Part shown: piece by piece, positions 7,646-12,258 of the stretch
Layout: every line of letters begins with the position of its first letter
Position numbering within the stretch: position 1 is the stretch's first letter
From: JBOGDS01 sp050743075
Lineage (GTDB): Bacteria; Actinomycetota; Actinomycetes; Jiangellales; Jiangellaceae
DNA: 12,258 nucleotides
Direction: 5' to 3'
Assembly: GCA_050743075.1 (NCBI GenBank)
Contig: JBOGDS010000095.1
Span: forward strand, 1-12,258
Notes under the pieces: generated by a model
Told to the model about the DNA's origin: nothing
Databases searched by the model: none
What the model saw: the letters and a program-made list of their open reading frames with translations, nothing else
Position numbers and translations under genes: made by a program

Positions 7646-9997
7646 ATGCCTGCCCTCTTCGACGACCTCCCAGCAGCCCTGACCGACTCTCCCGAGGGAG
7701 GCGGCGGGCGCCGCGCTGACCCGGAGTCGGTGCTGGAGGGCCTCAACCCGCCACAGCGAGACGCAGTGATCCATGAGGGACCGCCGTTGCTCATCGTGGC
7801 CGGCGCCGGGTCGGGCAAGACCAGGGTCCTGACCCGACGCATCGCGTACCTGCTGGCCGCCCGCAACGTCCACCCCGGCTCGGTGCTGGCCATCACATTC
7901 ACGAACAAGGCCGCCGGCGAGATGAAGGAGCGGGTCGCGTCGCTCGTCGGCCGGCGGGCGAACGTGATGTGGGTGTCGACGTTCCACTCCGCCTGCGTGC
8001 GCATCCTGCGCCGGGAGGCGAAACGATTCGGCTTCACGTCGTCGTTCACGATCTACGACCAGACCGACGCGCAGCGGCTGATGACGCTCGTCAGCCGCGA
8101 CCTCGACCTCGACCCGCGCCGGTACCCACCCCGTCAGTTCAGCCACCAGGTGAGCAACCTGAAGAACGAGCTGATCGACCACGAGACCGCGGCGGCGCGG
8201 GCCACGACGCACCACGAGAAGATGATCGCCGAGGCCTATGGCGTCTACCAGCGGCGGCTGGCCGAGGCCAACGCCTTCGACTTCGACGATCTGATCATGA
8301 CGACCGTCCACCTGCTCCAGGCGTTCGCCGAGGTCGCCGAGCAGTACCGGCGCCGGTTCCGCCACGTCCTCGTCGACGAGTACCAGGACACCAACCATGC
8401 CCAGTACGTGCTCGTGCGTGAGCTGGTCGGCACGCGGCAGCGGCGGACCGTCGACGGCGAGCTGGTGAGCCCGGCGTCGTCGACACCGGACGTCGCGCCC
8501 GCCGAGCTGTGCGTCGTCGGCGATGCCGACCAGTCGATCTACGCGTTCCGCGGCGCCACGATCCGCAACATCCTCCAGTTCGAGGCCGACTACCCCGATG
8601 CCCGGGTGATCCTGCTGGAGCAGAACTACCGCTCGACGCAGACGATCCTGTCTGCGGCCAACGCCGTCATCTCCCGCAACCCCGACCGCAAGCCCAAGCG
8701 GCTGTGGACCGCCAGCGGAGACGGCCCGCAGGTCGTGGGCTACGTCGCCGACAACGAGCACATGGAAGCCCAGTTCGTCGCCGAAGAGATCGACCGGCTC
8801 TCCGACGAGGGCCAGGCCAAGGCCGGCGACGTCGCCGTGTTCTACCGGACCAACGCCCAGTCCCGGGTGCTGGAGGAGATCTTCATCCGGGTCGGGTTAC
8901 CGTACCGGGTCGTCGGCGGTGTCCGGTTCTACGAGCGTCGTGAGATCCGCGATGCGCTGGCCTACCTGCGCACGCTGGCCAACCCGGACGACTCCGTCTC
9001 TCTGCGGCGGATCCTCAAGGTGCCTCGGCGTGGGATCGGCGATCGTGCGGAGGCGTTGGTCGAGGCTTTGTCGCAGCGCGAGGGCATCACCTTCTGGCAG
9101 GCGTTGCGGCGCGCGGCTGACGCACCTGGCATCGCGTCACGGTCGGTGCGGGCGATCGAGTCGTTCGTGGCGCTGATCGACGACCTGCGGGCGATCGTCG
9201 CCGGTGGCGCACCCCCGGTGGGGGTGCTCGAGGCGGTGCTGGATCGCACCGGCTATCTGGCCGAGCTCGAGGCGTCCGACGATCCGCAGGACGAAACCCG
9301 CGTCGACAACCTGCGTGAGCTGGTCGCAGTCGCCGGCGAGTTCGAAGCGTCGGCAACGGCGATCGAGGACGGCGGGACACTCTCCGCATTCCTCGAGCAG
9401 GTCAGCTTGGTCGCCGACGCCGACGACATCCCGGAGGGACAGGACCATGGCGGCGTCGTCACCCTGATGACCTTGCACACAGCAAAGGGGCTGGAGTTCC
9501 CGGTCGTGTTCCTCACCGGACTCGAGGACGGCGTCTTCCCGCACTCCCGGTCGCTGTCCGAACCGCGCGAGCTGGAGGAGGAACGGCGGCTGGCCTACGT
9601 CGGCATCACCAGAGCCAGGGAGCGGCTCTACCTGTCGCGGGCAATCGTGCGCAGTGCCTGGGGCGCGCCCAGCCACAACCCGCCGTCGCGGTTCCTCGAC
9701 GAGATCCCGGACGAACTGCTCGACTGGCGGCGCACCGAGGCCGACCAGACCCGGTGGAGGTCCAGCTCGTCCAACGGTTACTCCGGCAGCTCTCCTCGGG
9801 CGGCGGCCAGCGGGAGCAGGCCCGACCGGGCCGTGCCTGTCCTGTCGGCAGGTGATCGCGTCACCCACGACGCGTTCGGGCTGGGCACCGTCGTCGCCAC
9901 GTCCGGTGCGGGCGAGCACGCACAGGCGACCGTCGACTTCGGCGACTCGGGCCTGAAGACGCTGCTGCTGCGATATGCCCCCGTCGTGAAGCTCTGA
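7646..9997 (+). CDS. pcrA: ATP-dependent DNA helicase PcrA/UvrD (SF1A)
   Basis: A 783-aa 3'-5' DNA helicase acting in nucleotide excision repair, in removing RecA and other proteins from DNA, and in replication restart. All motifs are in order: Q motif LNPPQRDAV (33-41), Walker A GAGSGKTR (53-60), motif Ia TFTNKAAGEMKERV, Walker B VDEYQDTNHAQY, motif III GDADQSIYAFRGA, motif IV LEQNYRST, motif V TLHTAKGLEFPVVFL, and motif VI ERRLAYVGITRARERLYLS. The end (GDRVTHDAFGLGTVV...) is the Tudor-like domain of PcrA/UvrD1, which contacts RNA polymerase in other species. The ATG at 7646 is preferred; the open frame continues to 7547 but that extension (MRVMCSRAGPG...) is low-complexity and precedes the probable promoter. 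The gene looks intact. Confidence 0.96.
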   Translation: MPALFDDLPAALTDSPEGGGGRRADPESVLEGLNPPQRDAVIHEGPPLLIVAGAGSGKTRVLTRRIAYLLAARNVHPGSVLAITFTNKAAGEMKERVASLVGRRANVMWVSTFHSACVRILRREAKRFGFTSSFTIYDQTDAQRLMTLVSRDLDLDPRRYPPRQFSHQVSNLKNELIDHETAAARATTHHEKMIAEAYGVYQRRLAEANAFDFDDLIMTTVHLLQAFAEVAEQYRRRFRHVLVDEYQDTNHAQYVLVRELVGTRQRRTVDGELVSPASSTPDVAPAELCVVGDADQSIYAFRGATIRNILQFEADYPDARVILLEQNYRSTQTILSAANAVISRNPDRKPKRLWTASGDGPQVVGYVADNEHMEAQFVAEEIDRLSDEGQAKAGDVAVFYRTNAQSRVLEEIFIRVGLPYRVVGGVRFYERREIRDALAYLRTLANPDDSVSLRRILKVPRRGIGDRAEALVEALSQREGITFWQALRRAADAPGIASRSVRAIESFVALIDDLRAIVAGGAPPVGVLEAVLDRTGYLAELEASDDPQDETRVDNLRELVAVAGEFEASATAIEDGGTLSAFLEQVSLVADADDIPEGQDHGGVVTLMTLHTAKGLEFPVVFLTGLEDGVFPHSRSLSEPRELEEERRLAYVGITRARERLYLSRAIVRSAWGAPSHNPPSRFLDEIPDELLDWRRTEADQTRWRSSSSNGYSGSSPRAAASGSRPDRAVPVLSAGDRVTHDAFGLGTVVATSGAGEHAQATVDFGDSGLKTLLLRYAPVVKL

Positions 9998-10276
9998 CCT
10001 ACGGCCGCCAGAGCCCCGAGGCGTCGTAGCAAGGGCAATCGCCGCACCGCCGACCTGGTCGAGAGGTCCGCCCAGACGCGATCAAGCGCCTCCCTCACTG
10101 ATGAAGACGCCGCGCTTGCCGGACGACAGCGGCGACTCGCGCAGTGCCCAGGGATGCATGCCAGGCCCGCGACGGGACGCCGTCTCAACATCCGAGACCC
10201 TGGGCTATCGCCGGTGAGACGGAGTACACCAAGATCGTCCTGCATCAGGGTGATCGACGGGCGAGGAGTGGGGCGG
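9998..10276. other. Non-coding stretch after pcrA
   Basis: In these 279 bp I see no gene with both a plausible start and a recognisable product. Open frames here are short or are upstream extensions of the next gene. A minus-strand ATG near 10160 opens only 25 codons (to about 10083) without a ribosome site. In actinomycetes I recall pcrA being followed by an M23 peptidase and sucCD; none is present, so this may be the junction between conserved backbone and accessory DNA. Confidence 0.5.
10264..10268 (+). promoter_or_regulatory. Ribosome binding site deciding the start of the receiver-like gene
   Basis: AGGAG lies 8 nt before the GTG at 10277. This places the start at that GTG rather than at the ATG at 10154 or the GTG at 10268, which overlaps the ribosome site. 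Confidence 0.6.
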
Positions 10277-10846
10277 GTGGCGACGACCGGCCGGGTGTTG
10301 CTCGTGGGCAAGCGTGCGCGGGTTCTCGACCACCTCGCGGATGCGCTGCGTCGGCAAGGTCTGCACGTGCGGGAGGAGACCGATCTCGAGCGGGTGCGCA
10401 CCCACATCGACGGGAGCACCGTCGACGTGCTTGCCGTAGGCAGGGCGGTGACCGGTGCCCGCCGGGAGTCCATCGTCGCGGCGTTGCGCGCGAAGAACCC
10501 GGCCCTGCGGGTCGTCGAGGGCTTCGCGCCCATCACGGCGTTGCTCGTCGCGCAGGTGGAGGAAGCGCTGACGGCACCTGGCACCGAAGAGCGGATCGTC
10601 TCGTCTGCCTGGATCGACCCGGGCGACGACCACGTGATGGTCACACTGCGCCGGCCCGTGCGCGTCACTGTCGTGCTCCACCGACTGGACAAGCTCTACC
10701 GCACGCACGAGCACACGGTGCACGACGGCCCGCTCGACCGTGGCCGGCACTTCCTCCCGCTGAAGCGCCGGAATCGAGCGAGTGGCGGCGAACGCTTCCT
10801 GGTCGTGCGCGCCGACGGCCAGACCACGGTCCACAAGGTCAGCTAG
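10277..10846 (+). CDS. Uncharacterised protein: phosphorylation-deficient receiver-like domain plus beta-rich tail
   Basis: A 189-aa soluble protein. Residues 5-100 alternate strand and helix like a response-regulator receiver: GRVLLVGKRARVLDHLADALRRQG, then TVDVLAVGRAVTG, then a VVEGFAPI strand and a final helix. The phosphorylation residues are absent: Gly-Lys (11-12) stands where the acidic pair follows strand 1, Gly55 or nearby where the acceptor Asp should be, and no switch Lys is apparent. Residues about 107-189 are beta-rich (VMVTLRRPVRVTVVLHRLDKLY..., GRHFLPLK, GERFLVVRADG), resembling a small immunoglobulin-like sandwich. I vaguely recall similar actinomycete proteins with an EGxAPI motif, none with a known role. 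No helix-turn-helix or membrane segment is seen. The GTG start is set by AGGAG 8 nt upstream. Its stop overlaps tail to tail with the AraC gene. Confidence 0.75.
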   Translation: MATTGRVLLVGKRARVLDHLADALRRQGLHVREETDLERVRTHIDGSTVDVLAVGRAVTGARRESIVAALRAKNPALRVVEGFAPITALLVAQVEEALTAPGTEERIVSSAWIDPGDDHVMVTLRRPVRVTVVLHRLDKLYRTHEHTVHDGPLDRGRHFLPLKRRNRASGGERFLVVRADGQTTVHKVS

Positions 10847-11841
10847 GACGCTTCCGCGGGCTCGCGTTCCCGCACCACGGCCCGCCCGCGGGTTGGCGGT
10901 GCCGGCCCCGCCGCCCCGATGCGGTGTTCCCGCGGACTCTGGCCGCGTACCCGCTTGAAAGCGGTGCTGAGGGCGAAGGGGCTGCTGTAGCCGACCTGCC
11001 GGGCCACCGCTCCGACCGTTGCGTCCGGTTCGCGGAGCAGGTCGGCGGCCAGCGCCAGCCGCAGACCGGTGAGGAACGTCATCGGTGGTTCACCGACCAG
11101 CTCGGCGAACCGGCGGGCCAGCGCCGCGCGGGAGACACCGGCCCGGGCGGCCAGTGAGGCAACCGTCCAGGGATGGGCCGGGTTGTTGTGGAGCATGCGC
11201 AGGGCCCGGCTGACCACGGGGTCGCTGTACGCCCGGTACCACGACGGGGCTTCGGCCTCCGGGCGGGATAACCAGGCTCGCAGGACGGCTATCAGCAGCA
11301 GGTCGAGGAGCCGGTCCAGGACGGCCTCCTGTCCTGGCTCGTCCTTGGTTATCTCCTCGCCCAGCAACGGGATGACGGCGCGGTTCCAGGCTCCGTCCGG
11401 GACGACGACCAGCGTGGGCAGCGCGGCGAGCAGCCGTCCACTGATCTCACCGCGCATCTGGTACGTGCCGATGAGCATCGTCGTCGAGCCGTCCGGGTCG
11501 TTGCCCCAGGTGCGCACGCCGAGGTCCATCGCCTGGGCGAGGTCCACTCCGTCGGGCGTGGTGCAGTGCTGCCCGGGATGGATCACGACCTGAGGCCGCG
11601 TGACGGGGTCGTCGGCGAACGTGTACGGGGCAGGACCACGGGTGATGGCGACGTCGCCGGGGCGCAGCCGGACCGGATCGTCGTGGTCAGGAACGACCCA
11701 GGCCTCACCCCGCGTCACCGCCACCAGAGACAGCGGTGCCTCGTCGCGGACCCGGACCGACCAGGGCGGGTCCATGATCGAACGGAGCAGGAACGCGTCA
11801 CGCGCTCTCGGCCCGTCCAGCAGGCTCGTCAGGGCGTCCAT
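10843..11841 (-). CDS. AraC-family transcriptional regulator with N-terminal cupin domain
   Basis: A 332-aa regulator. The N-terminal half (about 1-195) has the cupin-type ligand-binding pattern of the AraC 'cupin_6' group: short beta strands such as APLSLVAVTRGEAWVV, VRLRPGDVAITRGPAPYTF and LLIAVLRAWLSR before the linker. The C-terminal half has the two helix-turn-helix units of AraC: WTVASLAARAGVSRAALARRF and ATVGAVARQVGYSSPFALSTAFKR followed by GQSPREHR. Regulators of this group often control a divergent oxidoreductase gene, and here the divergent gene is a broken NmrA-type reductase, so this regulator has probably lost its neighbouring target. The ATG at 11841 is chosen because it begins just before MDALTSLLDGPRARDAF; the open frame beyond it crosses the promoter. 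The C-terminal tail (PAPPTRGRAVVREREPAEAS) is unconserved. Confidence 0.93.
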   Translation of the reverse strand: MDALTSLLDGPRARDAFLLRSIMDPPWSVRVRDEAPLSLVAVTRGEAWVVPDHDDPVRLRPGDVAITRGPAPYTFADDPVTRPQVVIHPGQHCTTPDGVDLAQAMDLGVRTWGNDPDGSTTMLIGTYQMRGEISGRLLAALPTLVVVPDGAWNRAVIPLLGEEITKDEPGQEAVLDRLLDLLLIAVLRAWLSRPEAEAPSWYRAYSDPVVSRALRMLHNNPAHPWTVASLAARAGVSRAALARRFAELVGEPPMTFLTGLRLALAADLLREPDATVGAVARQVGYSSPFALSTAFKRVRGQSPREHRIGAAGPAPPTRGRAVVREREPAEAS

Positions 11842-11847
11842 GACGCC

Positions 11848-11866
11848 AGAGTAGATGTACAGACAT
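11848..11866 (-). promoter_or_regulatory. araC-type gene promoter with short inverted repeat
   Basis: On the minus strand TACTCT (11853 to 11848, TANNNT) ends 6 nt before the ATG at 11841, again fitting a leaderless start. Immediately upstream is ATGT-CTGT-ACAT (11866 to 11855), a small inverted repeat that could bind this or another regulator. It lies in the 82-bp gap shared with the divergent reductase remnant. Binding is speculative. Confidence 0.4.
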
Positions 11867-11923
11867 GAAAAATGAGGCTCCCGACCATGGCTCGTCTCAC
11901 GATCGCAGCTTTCACTGGACGAC

Positions 11924-12091
11924 ATGACAGACAAGACGACGTAGGTTCTCGGCGGCACCGGCAAGACCGGCCGGCGTGTGGTGCAGCGGCTGCGGACTCG
12001 CGGCCTACCGGTGCGGGTCGGTTCGCGGTCCGCCGGGGAGCCTCGCGACTCCGCCGACTACGCCAGCGCCGCTGCCGCGACCGATGTCTGG
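11924..12091 (+). pseudogene. Remnant of NmrA/SDR-type NAD(P)-binding reductase
   Basis: Read from the ATG at 11924 the frame gives MTDKTT, a TAG stop at 11942, then VLGGTGKTGRRVVQRLRTRGLPVRVGSRS. The latter is the beta-alpha-beta Rossmann start (GGTGKTG) of atypical short-chain dehydrogenases related to NmrA. Within a few codons this switches to EPRDSADYASAAAATDVW. From memory that resembles the last 20 or so residues of the same family (DFADYA..AAATGVW). About 200 internal codons are therefore missing, and what remains is in frame. With a premature stop and no catalytic core it cannot make a working enzyme. It is divergent from the AraC-type regulator, the usual pairing, so it was probably that regulator's target. 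The right end runs into the apparent end of an ISL3-type element. Confidence 0.75.
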
Positions 12092-12258
12092 GCTCCTCGC
12101 TGAACGGAGTGGGTTTCGGGGAATCTGACGCCTGTGTAGTTACGGTCCTGGAGTCATGACCGGGACGTAGCGGAGGGCGTGGATCGTGGACAAGCTTGGG
12201 GTGTTTCAGGCCGCCTTGGGGATCACCGAGCCGTGGCGGGTGACCGACGCCCGCTTCG
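12091..12258 (+). mobile_element. Left end of an ISL3-family insertion sequence (runs off the window)
   Basis: The sequence from 12091, GGCTCCTCGCTGAACGGAGT, resembles the GGCTCTTC-type terminal inverted repeats I recall for actinobacterial ISL3 elements. It lies 95 bp upstream of an ISL3-like transposase start. The boundary is inferred: the reductase-like protein similarity stops at the TGG codon ending at 12091. Members usually duplicate 8 bp of target, so GATGTCTG at 12083-12090 would be the left copy. The right end is outside the window. Confidence 0.6.
12186..12258 (+). CDS. ISL3-family transposase, N-terminal fragment
   Basis: Only the first 24 codons are in the window, beginning at GTG 12186: VDKLGVFQAALGITEPWRV followed by TDARF. 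The EPWRV.DARFD type of opening is characteristic of actinobacterial ISL3 transposases, where it precedes the zinc-finger region that binds the element ends. GGAGG lies 9 nt upstream (12172-12176). The gene is cut by the window edge, so whether it is intact cannot be judged. Confidence 0.7.
   Translation, partial: MDKLGVFQAALGITEPWRVTDARF

Noticed and set aside
7286..8049. N-terminal extension of the antitoxin frame to 254 codons
   Set aside because: It crosses the vapBC promoter/operator and overlaps the start of pcrA; the conserved antitoxin begins at 7515.
10083..10160. Minus-strand 25-codon frame MHPWALRESPLSSGKRG...
   Set aside because: It reads like protein but is very short, has no ribosome site and no recognised match; too weak to call a gene or remnant.
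11872..12159. Plus-strand 95-codon frame over the reductase remnant
   Set aside because: Arg-rich out-of-frame translation; the remnant's true frame shows the recognisable Rossmann motif.

Overview
The window is high-GC DNA with strong third-position G/C bias, frequent GTG starts and TANNNT-type promoter hexamers placed right next to start codons. Together with the gene families present, this points to an actinomycete (Actinomycetota); the genus cannot be fixed from the sequence alone. Most of the window, from about 1 to 10,000, looks like conserved chromosomal backbone. From memory, guaA, PspC-type genes, a two-component system and pcrA sit near each other in many actinomycetes. The last 2.2 kb looks like accessory, rearranged DNA.

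Layout from left to right. guaA (GMP synthase) is on the plus strand, followed by a GC-rich palindrome and a GlpQ-type glycerophosphodiester phosphodiesterase. On the minus strand, running toward them, is a PspC/LiaF-like membrane protein followed by a translationally overlapping 67-residue membrane protein. Head to head with it, on the plus strand, is a histidine kinase whose sensor part is itself a PspC domain, then a LuxR-type response regulator. This divergent set resembles the EsrISR/LiaFSR class of cell-envelope stress systems: a membrane regulator, a sensor with no large extracellular domain, and a regulator.

Next come a 60-bp near-perfect hairpin palindrome, a four-helix membrane protein of unknown function, and a minus-strand VapBC toxin-antitoxin pair (ribbon-helix-helix antitoxin, PIN-domain toxin) with a visible operator-like inverted repeat. 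Divergent from vapBC is pcrA/uvrD, a complete SF1A helicase with its C-terminal Tudor-like domain.

Downstream of pcrA there is a 279-bp stretch with no convincing gene. It is followed by an uncharacterised protein with a receiver-like fold lacking phosphorylation residues joined to a beta-rich tail. An AraC-family regulator converges on it, and the two stop codons share one CTAG. Divergent from the AraC gene is a heavily eroded NmrA/SDR-type NAD(P)-binding reductase gene: an in-frame stop at codon 7, and the N-terminal nucleotide-binding segment fused directly to the C-terminal tail. The remnant ends exactly where an ISL3-family insertion sequence appears to begin; that element runs off the right edge.

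Four genes (the four-helix protein, vapB, pcrA and araC) have a TANNNT hexamer 6 to 11 nt before the start codon. This suggests leaderless or almost leaderless transcripts. I see no tRNA, rRNA, CRISPR array or complete mobile element.
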